This document shows, one piece after another, positions 10,891-22,708 of a stretch of 64,000 nt of DNA; the first letter of the stretch is position 1, and each line of letters starts with the position of its first letter. The notes below the pieces were generated by a model. The model was given only the letters and a program-made list of their open reading frames with translations, was not told where the DNA came from and did no database searches. The position numbers and the translations under genes are program-made. Source of the DNA: Sebastes aleutianus (Eukaryota; Chordata; Actinopteri; Perciformes; Sebastidae); the NCBI GenBank assembly GCA_916700875.1, contig CAKAKS010000031.1, positions 8,581,977-8,645,976 on the forward strand, in the 5' to 3' direction.

Positions 10891-12053
10891 CGACGTCATG
10901 AAAAAAAGGTTGCAACCATGAGATGTGAAGCCCAGCCTCATTTCATCAGGATCAACAGTATTATTTTGCTTTTGGAGATCTATACCTGTGCACTTTCATT
11001 TATAGAGATCTGAACTTCTGAAACTGCAAGCCCAAAAAGAATAGCTTTTTTAAAAGTGTAAATTAAAAAACATACTTTACTGCTGTTAAATATCACCCCA
11101 TGAACACACTTCTGCATTGAAAAACGTCATGAAAAAAGGTTTAAACCATGAGATGTGAAGCCCAGCCTCGTTTCATTAGGATCAACAGTATTATTTTGCT
11201 TTTGGAGATCTATACCTGCACCGTTTATAGAGATCTGTACTTCTGAAACTGCAAACCCCAAAAATAATAGCTTTTTTTAAAAGTGTTTAATAAAAACATA
11301 CTTTACTGCTGTTAAATATCACCCCATGAACACACTTCTGCATTGAAAAACGCCATGAAAAAAAGGTTGCAACCATGAGATGTGAAGCCCAGCCTCATTT
11401 ATATCAGGATCAACAGTATTATTTGCTTTTGGAGATCTATACCTGTGCACTTTTACACATTTATATATAGAGATCTGAACTTCTGGAACTGCAAACCCAA
11501 AAAGAATAGCTTTTTTTTTAAATTGTGAATTAAAAAACATACTTTACTGCTGTTAAATATCACCCCATGAACACACTTGTGCATTGTGAAATACTGCCAC
11601 AGTATATACGTACATACAGTATATATATGTATACATACATACATGTATACATGTATACATATACAGTATACATACATATATGCATGTTTATACATATACA
11701 GCAAATACATATATGCATGTTTACACACATATACAGCATATACATGAATACAGTATATATTGAATACACATATACGGTATATACATACAGACATACTGTC
11801 TCGACGTCATGAAAAAAAGGTTGCAACCATGAGATGTGAAGCCCAGCCTCGTTTCATCAGGATCAACAGTATTATTTGCTTTCGGAGATCTATACCTGTG
11901 CAGTTTTACGCCTTTATATATAGAGATCTGAACTTCTGAAACTGCAAACCCAAAAAGAATAGCTTTTTTTAAAAGTGTAAATTAAAAACAGACTTTACTG
12001 CTGTTAAATATCAGCCCATGAACACACTTCTGCATTGTGAAAAACTGCCACAG
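10891..12053. repeat. ~230-bp tandem repeat, four copies, interrupted by TATACA satellite
   Basis: Copies run about 10891-11122, 11123-11347, 11348-11602 and 11801-12053. Each starts near AACGTCATGAAAAAAAGG, passes through GAGATGTGAAGCCCAGCCTC and AGATCTATACCTG, and ends near ATGAACACACTTCTGCATTG. Copies 1 and 4 share the leading ACTGTCTCGACGTCATG. Copies 3 and 4 share the extended end GCATTGTGAAA-ACTGCCACAG. A TATACA-type microsatellite (about 11603-11794) separates copies 3 and 4. The array begins 189 bp upstream of the kcnn2 long start codon. Confidence 0.9.
11603..11794. repeat. TATACA/ATATGTATAC microsatellite
   Basis: Imperfect alternating TATACA, CATACATA and GTATACATG units. The apparent Tyr/Ile/His/Met-rich open frames on both strands are products of this repeat and not genes. 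Confidence 0.9.
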
Positions 12054-12640
12054 ATGCAATTTGCGCACAACACCCATCAGCCATGGCCTGCATGGGCTAA
12101 TTCATAAATTCCTGACTACTTTTGCCATTTTATTGACTTCATAGGAAACACACGTATAGCTCAGTGTCACAGCTGATTTACACGATGCTGACTCCATTCA
12201 GCTCATTGGCCTGCTGGACCATGTGATCGTGCAGGCCTGTAGAGCACCTATACATGGCTGATGTGACCGCTGGTGAAGCTGCGTTATTAATGGAGCAGAA
12301 GAGTTATAACACCCTGAGGAAATACAGCCCAGAGATTGAGCAGCTGTGGAGGCATAAACCACAAGGCTGAAACCCCAATCATCCACATGTCGTATGCAGC
12401 AGCAACAAAATTTAAGTCTTAGGACTGTTGAGCTTTTTTGTAAACCTTATTTGTAGTGGGATTATAGTCCGAGCTGCGCAGTTTTGCTTCAGTTGCATTG
12501 GTAAAGTTGTCTCTCTATATCATCCACCAGCAAACAACAATAAAGAATCTAAACACATGCAAAGTTTGAAAAGGACTAGTTAAAAATATAAACATAGTAT
12601 TATATTACATATTTGTTTTAAAATAGGGAGTTGTGAGCGT

Positions 12641-12661
12641 GGAGCTGTCCATGGTGCTGAA
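12641..12661 (-). promoter_or_regulatory. RE1/NRSE (REST binding) motif, minus strand
   Basis: On the minus strand this reads TTCAGCACC-AT-GGACAGCTCC, matching the canonical 21-bp RE1 (TTCAGCACC, two variable bases, GGACAGCGCC) at all but one constrained position (T for G near the end). It lies about 1.9 kb upstream of the kcnn2 start and is paired with a second site at 12685-12705. REST represses neuronal genes outside neurons (established). The link to kcnn2 is inference from position. Confidence 0.75.
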
Positions 12662-12684
12662 AGAGAGTCCATCATGAACTAACT

Positions 12685-12705
12685 TTCAGCACCGTGGACA
12701 GCTCC
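12685..12705 (+). promoter_or_regulatory. RE1/NRSE (REST binding) motif, plus strand
   Basis: The plus strand reads TTCAGCACC-GT-GGACAGCTCC, the same RE1 variant as the site at 12641-12661 in the opposite orientation. With the flanks AGCG/CGCT the two sites form an inverted repeat with arms of about 31 bp and a loop of about 20 bp. Confidence 0.75.
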
Positions 12706-13524
12706 ACTCGCTCATTGATCACTACCAACCCTTTAATAAAACAAGCCCTCTGCACAGGATCGCAATGCGCACTTACTCCTGATTGGCTGGGGTCGACACA
12801 CCACGTGACAGCCCCCACGTTCACAGCCTTTTTTCTTCTCCCTGTGTGTGTGTGTGGGGAGTCCAGTGAATGAAGGCAGTCTGCATCAATTCAAGCCACG
12901 TATCTTCAACAGGAGGGACAACGGTATATAGCCTATATCCGGGCAACATGTTATTATTGTGTGGCGCACAGAGAGAGAGGATATAGAGACGCTGGAGAGA
13001 TGTTCATTTAAGATGATTGATGATCTTTCTCTGTTACAGTACGTGGAAGCATGCACCCCATATTTATGCTGTTATTTTCCACATTCCACCCAAAGTATAG
13101 TCTGTATTTACCCTCATTTATCTAATTAGTTTCCCCCCCAGTAATTTAATCAGAAGATCCCTAATCACTATACCTCAGCAGTTTTACCCCCATCGAGGCT
13201 CACCAGCAGTTATGAATTTTTGTTTTATGAATCTGAAAGTTAATTGAACTTTCATGGAGATACCATGCTATCTATCAATAGAATGAACTCATTACAATAG
13301 TGGTTTTTCAGCACAAACATTTTAGCCTTTCCAACGTGAACATATACCATCGTAAAACTGCTTGGCAAAATATAGCTAAAAAAATGTTAGTGTGTTTTCT
13401 GATTACTACATTTGATATTTATTAAAAAATAAAAAAAGAGTCATGTTTCTCAAATAACCTTCATATAATCAGGTAAGTCCCATTGAAACTGAGATCTAAT
13501 TTTCAAGGGATGTTTGATAACATA

Positions 13525-13975
13525 TGTATATACAGTATATATACAGTAAACAGTATATATATACGTATATACAGACGTACATATGCATGTAGAGTACACA
13601 CACATATGTATACATTTACACAAACACATATATACATATATATATACACACACACACACAGTATATGTACAAATACAGTATTAACATATACTGTATATAC
13701 ATGTATACATACATACAGTATATACATATATACATACATACATATATGCATGTATACACATATACAGTACATACGTACATACATGTATACATGTACACAT
13801 ATACAGTATACATACATACATACATACATATATGCATGTTTACACATATACAATATATACATACATACAGTATATAATGTATACACTTATACAGTATATA
13901 CATAAATACATGTATACATGTATATATGCATACATTTATACATGTATAAACACACACACACCTCACACACACACA
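13525..13975. repeat. TATACA/TACATA microsatellite-minisatellite
   Basis: About 450 bp of imperfect TATACA, TACATA and TATATGCATG units with CA-rich patches, of the same type as 11603-11794. The long open frames read through it on both strands are low-complexity artefacts. Confidence 0.9.
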
Positions 13976-16780
13976 ATATAGGAAGCAGAAAGCTATAAAA
14001 TATATTAAAAAGCAGGACATAAAATATAAATACACACGCATCAAGGCTCTGCTCAGAGAGATCTGAGATGAGCCAGTTGCTCATGAAGTCCCCTGAGAGT
14101 CCTAGAGGCCGGTTATTCATTCAGTCAGAGATTTATGATCAATGCACTATAATTAGTTGGAGTGCATTCATATTAGTCATGCACATATTATTCATTCATG
14201 GTCTGTGTTAGTGTCTGTGGATCTGCTTATCGCTCCCCCTAGTGGTGGAAGTGTCTGTGGAGACTGTGACATGTCTTACAAGAGGGCTTACAAAGGGCAA
14301 ACATGATAATTTGTATTAATTAATCTACAAACTGATATTCTGGTACATTTTGCCCTTTCTAGGATTAAACCACATTTCATCCAGATGACACGTATACAGG
14401 AGACAAGTGTAATAATTACTGAGCAGAGAAACATTTGAACGCATGCATTTAAATATACTGTAATAAGTCTATAGGAGAATTCAATAATACATCCCCATCA
14501 AGATTACAAAGTCAAATCCCACATACATTATTTAAATGTAAATGTATAAATAGAAATGTGTGATATATAGAATCGCTGAGATTAAAATGGGAAAACATTT
14601 TCTGAGATACACATTCACATTTATTCATTTTTACGGTGTTGGCTGATTCCTATTGAATATCTAATGTAGACATATACCTGCAGATGTTGGCTGCCGATTA
14701 TGAATGCCATCTGTATTCATTCCTCTAGACTATAAATGTCATTCAGATCAAGTGTGGTTTTAATCCTGCAGATAAAATCTTTAATATTGTTGTGAGCCTA
14801 CAGCTCGCTCCTGCTTCGTGCAGCTCTCTCTGCCACCCTTCAGATGTACCTCAAAAGGGAAACATGATGTTGCCTAGCACACTTAGAGAGTCAGCACCAC
14901 TTTACTCCCCACCTCCATGTGTTTACCTACTGGACTGTGTTTTGATCAGTCTGACAAGTAGGTAGAAAATGTGGAGGGAGGCAAGTAAAGTGCCTGCTTA
15001 GGTTGACAGAAACAGCCTCTCAGATGCTCAGCAGACATTTCCCATGTTTCCTTTGGTTGAAGGTCCATTAAGACGAAGAACATCCTTGACCTCAATAGCT
15101 TCTTCCTGAGAGTTATGACCATTCTTTACCAACATTTTGACTTTGAGTCTCCTCTATTTAATTTATGCCATGAAGAGGTGCAGAAGTCTAGTTTTCTCCC
15201 AGAATACTTGAATTAAAATATGCTGAAAGGTTATTATGGAATTGATGCCCAATGATGCCACAAACATTCTGCCAACTGCACGTTTAATGATAAGCTATCC
15301 AAAAATAGGCAATCTAAACTAACACATTATTATATAACATCTCATTTAATGCAACTTTCTCAGTCACAATCACACACTGGCCTCTGTTTCTTGCAAAGCT
15401 AAATCTAAACTGTACATCATATTGCTTGAATGCACACAGCTATAGAATGTGACATGTTTTACAGAGTCCCTTTGCAGCATATCTGAGGCAGTCTTGCATC
15501 TGTGCCTTAGATGTGCTATAATCAATATGTGCTCTGAAAGATATCAATACGTATTTACACCAATGTCACCATGACAAATTCCTGTACATTTATTATTAGA
15601 AGAAAGTTTGGTTGTTCGAAGAACATTGATTGCTGTTTTCCCATGATGGTGAGGTCGGTGAGATTGCTTTTGTTTTGTTATGCGCAGGATTTATTTTGCT
15701 TCAGGGCCTATTTTTAATAACTTCAAGGCCTTGGGTGACTCTGACACTACAGATGAGAAAGATCAGAGCAATGATTGAGATGAAGAATCTAAATGATGCT
15801 ATTGTGTAACACGATATGGTTTATACATTATACGGTTTGAAAGTGTAATAAATTGGACTCCACTTGTACGTTGGCAGCATTTATAAAACCATTACTGTTG
15901 TTGGAATGAATGGTTTGACTTTGTTTAAATCTATCTACAGATGTACAATTATGTCTGCACTTCATGTGCTTTATGTAATAAATTAGTACAGTTTATTCTC
16001 TGCCAATGGTGTGGACGTCTGTGTGTCCTCTTTAAAAGCACAAAACGGAATGAATTTGTGTGCTAATCAAATTTTATGGACGAAACTCTGATGATATACA
16101 AGTTGATCATGAGGAGTAAAGCATAAATTATTGTCATTTTTTTTTAAATTCTGTTGGCGGAGCTATGTGAATCCTATCTTTGTTTCGGTGTAGACTTTTC
16201 TGACCTTTCGAGAATTTGACCTCATGGCCTAAAAATGACATAAAACACCATCTTGATGGCTGTTGTCAGACAATACTGCAGTAGATGAAAATGGTGATAA
16301 CAAGGCTAAAAGGGCAATGCATATAAATAGTGAAACTCTAGTCCTTGAGCAGAACAAAATAGCTTCTGTAGTTGCTATTTTGGGGTTCTAATAATTCCTA
16401 TACCTACAAGGACTTTTTCAACAACTTTATCATCTGTACTTTTTTTTAGGGGGTCCTGGAAAGCTAACAAAACCTTTTGCTTGCAGGTCTTGTTTGAATT
16501 TAGTAACCTCAATCTAATAGAATTGTAATGTTAACAGTTGTAATGTTATATGAACAAATATTCACACCATGTACTTACAAAATATATTATCAAAACACAG
16601 AGAAAATGTTAATCCTTTGCTTCACCAAAAGAAAGTGAAAAGGCTTTTGCTCTGCATACTGTGATGTTCATGTCAAAGCAGAAAATATGGTTCAATATGC
16701 TAACAGGATTTTTATTACAGTTTTTTTTATGGTTTTATAGCTTTATAGTTGTCAAAAGTCTATTTACATAAATAGATTGC
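13976..16780. other. Intergenic, no feature recognised
   Basis: AT-rich sequence without recognisable exons, RNA genes or clear repeats on either strand. Confidence 0.5.
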
Positions 16781-16799
16781 TTTTCATCTATCCATTTTC

Positions 16800-17640
16800 T
16801 GGCGCTAATCTGTTGTGGTGGCTGAAAGCTAAGCAAGGTAGGTCCCTCTCCCCAACAACAGTTTCCAGCTAATCCCGAGAGGATCTCGAGGCGTTTCCCC
16901 AAGCCGGATCAGATATTTAATCTCTCCAGCATGTTCTGGGTCTACCAGGTGGATGTGCCCGGAAAACTTCCAAAGGAAGGTGCCCATGAAGCATCCTGAT
17001 CAGATGCCTGAACCACCTCAACTGGCTCCTTTCAACGTGAAGGAGCAGCGGCTCAACTCTGAGCTCCTCACTCTATCTCTGTGCCAATTTACGGAGAAAA
17101 TTAATTTCGGCTACTTGTATCCGCGATCGCATTTTTTCAGTCACTACCCGAAGCTCATGACCATAGGTGAGAGTTTGCAGGTAGATCTGGTAAATCGAAA
17201 GCTTTGCCTTTCGGCTCAGTTCCCTTTTCACCACAATGGTTTGGTACAACGTCCCCGTTACTGCTGACACCTAGCCAATTCGCCTGTCGATCTCACGCTC
17301 CATTTTACCCTCACTTGAGACACATGAACTTCTTCAATTGGGGCAGGGACTCACTCCTAATCTGTAGGAAACAATCCAACATTTTCTGGCAGAGAACCTC
17401 AGACTTGGAGGTGCTGACTCATCCCGACCTGATGAAGCCAACAGAACCACATCATCTGCAAAGAGCAGAGAGGCAACTCTGATATCCTCGAACTGGACAC
17501 TCCTCTCTGCCTTTAGAGCCTATCTATGAAAATCAAGTGACAACCCTGGATCTGAGGTTTGCTGGTGTTCACCAGCGGGTTCTCAGGGTTGCCACCATGA
17601 CAGGCAACGACTGCTGTGGATAGAAGGTCGTCTATGTCTG
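16800..17640 (-). mobile_element. Degenerate non-LTR retrotransposon (LINE) reverse-transcriptase fragment
   Basis: On the minus strand, near 17440-17470, is the RT catalytic box translated LLFADDVVLLAS. It is followed by the typical LINE thumb/C-terminal text, including LTYGHELRVVTEKMRSRIQ (about 17140-17195). Stops and frameshifts break the frame, so it is a dead 5'-truncated copy. The C-terminal pattern (Arg-rich, HP.G...) is of the Rex/L2/RTE kind seen in fish; the exact clade cannot be set by eye. Confidence 0.8.
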
Positions 17641-18740
17641 TCAATTGCTGTGTATGCACAATATCATTATTGATAGATATTGTAGATAATCATTATAAAA
17701 CTGTAAGGGCTTAAAGGCTGGGGGTGAGCAGATAAGACATTTTTAACACCAATATCGAAGTCAAGCTCCACCCACCTCAGTACTTATTCAAATACAACTC
17801 TATTTGCATAACTTTTGTCAAAAATACTTTGGAGAGAAAACCAGACATCTCTTTTGTGCAGTTTTATTCTTCATTCAGATTTATGCGGAGCCTATAGTGC
17901 TCATTATGTGAGAAGAGTGATACTAAGTGGTTCCAATTGTCCAAAAGCTAGCTGAGGACATACCAATTATTTTACTGGCATCCTTGCAGCTCAGTCGCTT
18001 AAAATATTTTAACCTCGGCTCAACTTCATAAAATCGAAATAAAGATTCCATAGTTGGACAAACTTTCTAATTGTAATAGACAATATTATACAACCTCAAA
18101 AGTCTGACTGATAACAACAGGAAGAGCCAGGACTTCTAGCTGCCAACATTCATGTCGACTGATTCATTATTAAACCTGAATTAGTCTATTTTCTGCTCCC
18201 ACATTAGGGAGCAGCTCACCAATCATGCACACATCACTTATGTTCTAACCTCATTTACTCATAATGACTAATTAGATAACTATGGAAATCTGGAAACATT
18301 GTAGAACGAGACGTAAAACACAATAACATCAGTAACACTGTAGGAACACACATAAAATGAGACTTACATCCAGGAGTCTGTTGCCCCAGTGCATGCCGGG
18401 AGCTTTTTCCCTTCAGGCCTACCTTGGGATGCTCTATTCCATTTCCTGCTGTCATCTTTTGGCCGTGGGAAGACTCACTGAGGATCCATGAAAAAGAACA
18501 GAGGTACAACAAAAATTAATTAAAGCAAATATAACTGAGTTAATGGCACAATGTTAACTAAAATGCGCACGCTCAATTAGCAAACAAACTGTCAAAAAAA
18601 CAAAAGACTTTATGTCATGTCATTATTGGAAATGTTTGTATGTTAACTGTGTTAAAAACACTGTTTGGTGTCGGCCAGTATGGCCGTCACAATCTCCAAT
18701 AAGAATTATTCATATTTGTTGTTCACTGTCATCTTAATTT
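17641..18740. other. Intergenic, no feature recognised
   Basis: No exon, RNA or clear repeat recognised on either strand. Confidence 0.5.
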
Positions 18741-18744
18741 AAAC

Positions 18745-19086
18745 TAGGGCTGCACAAGTAATCAAGGTTTTATCGAAATTGCAATATGGCCTACTGCAAT
18801 TTTCATACCGCAGGAGGTGCAATATTTGTTAAAGGCGAAATGTGTGTCAAAATACCATTTCAAATTAAATATTGTGGTGCTGCAGAGATGTCCTGGCCTA
18901 CACATGATATTCTACAAACTTAACCAAACATCTTTGTTTGGTACAGATCCCTGCAAAAGTCACACCATAATCATTTTAACACATTTTCAATGAAAATGAG
19001 AATAATGATGTAAAAATGATCATTCCATCTTATATCGCGAAACATATCCAAAATTGCAATATCAGTCAAAATGATCGCAATTAGCA
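18745..19086. mobile_element. TIR-type element beginning TAGGGCTGCACAAGTAATC
   Basis: It begins TAGGGCTGCACAAGTAATC and its interior has the ATTGCAATAT/GCAATTTT steps and ATATCGCGAAACATATC of the fish 'gggctgcac' non-autonomous elements. The right terminus is not conserved, so the end is approximate. Confidence 0.5.
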
Positions 19087-19528
19087 CCAAGTGAGAAATA
19101 ACACTTTGTTCAAACTAAAAAAATTAATAAATAATTTTAGACTGTTTGAACTGCAACTGAACACTGAATGACCATGTATTGTTATACTTTTTCCAGTGTA
19201 CAAAGCAACCACATCATCACATGTTCAAATCGGGCTTGGGTTGTAGTTTATGCCGGTCTCTCCCAGTCTTCAAAATCAAATTTCAATTTATTTTGACATC
19301 ACATGTTATTGCAAATAACGTGTATCCTACAAAGCATGTTCTGAAACAATAAAATACCACGAATGCTAAAATTAGAAGTGACCCTGCTTCTATTATGTGT
19401 CGTAGCGATTGAACTAGTCAAGCTGGTGTAGAACATTTTCCTCTTTGGGTTGCAGTCTTTTAGCCTTCACATTCCCCCTTCAAAAAAACATTTATTCCAT
19501 GTTAATGTGTGTAAATTAAATAAATTAT

Positions 19529-20040
19529 TAGGGATGCACCGATACTGATACCGGATTAGATATCGGCCCGATACTGACTCAAATAGCTGGATTGGGTATC
19601 GGTGACAATGGGGCCGATCTATTCAATTAAATTGTTTATATCCTATACTCATTATATACTGGAATTTTAATTCCTGTTTAAGTTTTGACCAATTTGTTGC
19701 TGCATTAAGAAGGTTTACACATGAATTATAATTCCTGTTAATTTAGAAGATTTTTTTGAAGTTTCTGGTGTACGATATATTATTTTAATATTAAATAACA
19801 ATTAAGTAAATTAATATCTACGCATATATTTGTTACATTTTGCTTTACAAAGTTAGGAAAACAATAATTAGGTCAAGTCTGATGTTTCCTTACACATAAA
19901 AGAATGATCCCAGTCACTTCCACACATTGAGGCATACAGCTTATTAATTAAACACTGGTATCGGGTCGGTACTCGGTATTGGCCAATACCCAAATTGGTA
20001 CCGGTATCGGGCCTAAAAAAGTCAGATCGGTGCCTCCCTA
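19529..20040. mobile_element. TIR element (TAGGGATGCACCGATAC...GATCGGTGCCTCCCTA)
   Basis: The left end TAGGGATGCACCGATAC and the right end GATCGGTGCCTCCCTA are inverted repeats with one extra mismatch. Subterminal ATATCGG/CCGATA and GGTATCGGG motifs occur at both ends. It is 512 bp and non-coding, hence non-autonomous, probably hAT-like (class inferred). Confidence 0.75.
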
Positions 20041-20289
20041 TTATTTATTCTGTATTTTTTTACACAAAGCCGCAATCTGCTTCACAATCAAGATATATAA
20101 AGACAAATGAAGGACAGATTATTAAAACAGAAACATCATCTGAGGTAAAATAAATTGTTGTTGTTTCTGTATACAGGAGCAAAAATGAGCAAAACAAGGT
20201 TGATGCATTCCACAACACTTCGCTTCCACATAATCCTTAGTATCTACCACAATCTCAAACAAGAACCTGTATAAGGACACAGGCCGCAA

Positions 20290-20601
20290 CAACAAAGCCA
20301 AAGAAATGAATGTATGGAGATGGAGAGTCTTGGACACGTACTGAGGATGCCGCCAGAACTAATCTCCAAAGTCACCCTCAGACGGACACCAACAGAGAGG
20401 CGAAATAGGGGCAGACCAAAAGCAACGTGGCGAAGAACGAGTCATGTTGAGCTAAAGGAGACGGGTCTCTCGTGGGACCGGGCCCAAGCTGTGGCCAAAG
20501 ACATCCGCCGGTGGCAGAAGAAGATTGTTGCTGCCTTATGTCTGACCTGGGACGAAGAAAATAAAATACATTCGCCCAGAAAATATTTGAAGAAATAAAT
20601 A
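20290..20601 (+). mobile_element. LINE ORF2 C-terminal remnant
   Basis: An open frame of 94 codons (20314-20598) encodes LGHVLRMPPELISKVTLR, then RGRPKATWRR, then WDRAQAVAKDIRRWQ and VAALCLTWDEEN. This is the hallmark C-terminus of fish endonuclease/reverse-transcriptase LINEs, including the LGH-LRM and GRPK-TWRR motifs. Only the last part of ORF2 is present, consistent with a 5'-truncated insertion whose 3' end lies just downstream. Confidence 0.85.
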
Positions 20602-22038
20602 ATAGACAAGGCAGCAAAGACGGCAAGGAAAGGAAAACAAAAACACACAAAAAGGATTAAATAAATATGAAGTAAACTGATAAAAAAAAGTCTTCCTGGG
20701 GGTTAATAAGTGTAATTGTGAAATTGCATTTTGGGATCCATCCTTTCCCCCACGTTTCACCAAAAATACAATGCCACCCACCTCCATTGTGTTGGAAATT
20801 AATTGAACATGATTTATTTAGCTTTGAGTCATATGGACACTGGATACCTGACTTGAGTGAGAAACTAGCCGGCGGCATTCTGCACCTGTTTTTCACTCCA
20901 ATTCCTCCTCTAATGTCTCTGATACCTGAATCCAGAGGGCTTTAGGGCGCGTCACACCTGACAGAAGAGCCATTTGTGTTGAGCTGGAGATTTACTGGCA
21001 ATCTGGTTTAAGTGCCACACTCAAGGGCATGATGGCAAGGAATACAACGTGGGATTTTGACTCTCAGGTTTCCAGTTTATTCCGATGAGCAGAGTGATAT
21101 ATTGCTGCTGTGCTGGCTCGTTTGGAAATTTGTCATTTGTAATGTGGAGAATGGGCAACAAACCTGCATGCATGGGCAGGAATTCACAGCTTAATTGGTG
21201 TGTCTGTCTTGTTAGTTCATACACAAGTGTGTTTTATGGCCATATGACTCTGGCTGAGGATGAATGAATCATACAAAGTGAGAAAGTGTGTTTACTGACT
21301 TCTGTCACACTGACAAGTCCGATTACTTAATATTTGACAAAACTGAATGTTATTATTAACATCAATACCTGCAAAATCCTTTTATTAAACTTGCTTTGTC
21401 TGCAGCCGTACCAGTCTGTTTCCTGCCACTGGAGATTAGAAAATTGATCCATCGTGACTGGCACTTTGAGGACAAATTTGACAAGTTCTGCACAATTTAT
21501 CTTTGGATTTTGTGTGTGTATTTGTGTTTGCTTTTGACAAAGAGAAACTGATTGTACAAATTAGGGTTACCAATAACATTGCTCAGGTATTAGCTCACAG
21601 ATGAGGGTTTAACCCAACATCTGACATCAACTACATCTTTTCTACCTTTACTGCTCTTTCATCTCCTCTGGTCTATAACCCCTTATTAGCCTGTCACCAT
21701 CATCCAACTACAGATGAGAACATGCCACTTCAGCAGACCCTTGCAGCTGCATGCTGTTTGTTGAAATAAGAAGATCATGTCTGTACACCTGTCAAGAGTC
21801 GGATAAAACTCTGAATGTGAAATTAAGCTTTTCCAGGCAAGTCTTCCAGAGCCGCTATGTTAAGTTTTGAGCCTTACAGTAAGACAACTCTGCAACAGCG
21901 AGCAGGCAGTTTGCTTAGCTCTGCATAAAGACTGGAAACAGGTAGAAACACCTAGCCTCTAAAGCTGTCTTAAACGTTATATCAAACCAAATATAAAAAA
22001 CGTCAAGTTATGGTTAAACTAGGGGTTTGTGTTGCCGT
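20602..22038. other. Intergenic, no feature recognised
   Basis: No exon, RNA or clear repeat recognised. Confidence 0.45.
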
Positions 22039-22708
22039 TAGGGCTGTCAAAGTTAGCACGATAATAACACGTTATCGCAAATTTGTTTTAATGCCACTAA
22101 TTTCTTTAAAGCACTAACGCAAATTGAGATTTTTAGGTTGTAGCGGGTACAGTTTTAAAGCTAGAGTGAAGATACTTACATCATATGAGACTAGAAAACC
22201 TAAAGAATTCATTGCCGAAAAACTGGCATGGCCATTTTCAAAGGGGTCCCTTGACCTCTGACCTCCAGATATGTGAATGTAAATGGGTTCTATGGGTACC
22301 CACGAGTGTCCCATTTACAGACATGCCCACTTTATGATAATCACATGCAGTTTGGGGCAATTCATAGTCAAGTCAGCACACTGACACACTGACAGCTGTT
22401 GTTGCCTGTTGGGCTTGAGTTTGTTATGATTTGAGCATATGTTTTATAATGAATGCAGTACCTGTGAGGTTTTCTGGACAATATTTGTCATTGTTTTGTG
22501 TTTTTAATTGATTTCCAATAATAAATATGAACATACATTTGCATAAAGCAAGCATATTTGCCCACTCCCATGTTAAGAGTATTAAATACTTGACAAAATC
22601 TCCCTTTAAGGTATATTTTGGACAAATAAAAAATGTGTGATTAATTTGCGATTAATCACAATTAGTCATGGACAATCGTGCGATTAATCGCGATTAAATA
22701 TTTTAATC
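22039..22708. mobile_element. TIR element beginning TAGGGCTGTCAAAGTTA
   Basis: It begins TAGGGCTGTCAAAGTTA and ends with repeated GATTAATCGCGATTAA text near 22620-22705. The right terminal TIR itself has decayed. The interior block (22120-22400, including GGGGTCCCTTGACCTCTGACC and CCCACTTTATGATAATCACATG) recurs in reverse orientation at 41865-42264, nested within another element. Confidence 0.8.

Larger units (their letters stand above)
12054..13520. other. Intergenic region upstream of kcnn2
   Basis: Apart from the two RE1 motifs there is a short GC-richer patch at 12760-12870 with CACGTGAC (E-box) and a GT run. This could be a distal kcnn2 promoter, but nothing in the sequence proves it. 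No coding exon is recognised. Confidence 0.4.

Noticed and set aside
10489..11013. 174-codon plus-strand frame with Ala/Arg/Cys-rich content
   Set aside because: Antisense shadow of the CAG/CTG-rich kcnn2 exon.
11453..11826. Open frames of ~70-110 codons on both strands rich in Tyr, Ile, His, Met and Cys
   Set aside because: They are translations of the TATACA microsatellite and neighbouring tandem repeat; both strands are equally open, which is typical of simple sequence.
10891..12053. CRISPR-like array
   Set aside because: Long units of ~230 bp without unique spacers in a vertebrate genome; ordinary minisatellite.
12631..12716. Near-perfect short hairpin as a microRNA precursor
   Set aside because: Both arms are explained better by two opposed RE1 sites; the arms do not match a microRNA I know and the pairing lacks the usual bulges.
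13450..14044. Overlapping 127-142-codon frames
   Set aside because: Same cause: TATACA/TACATA satellite, no domain, no splice context.
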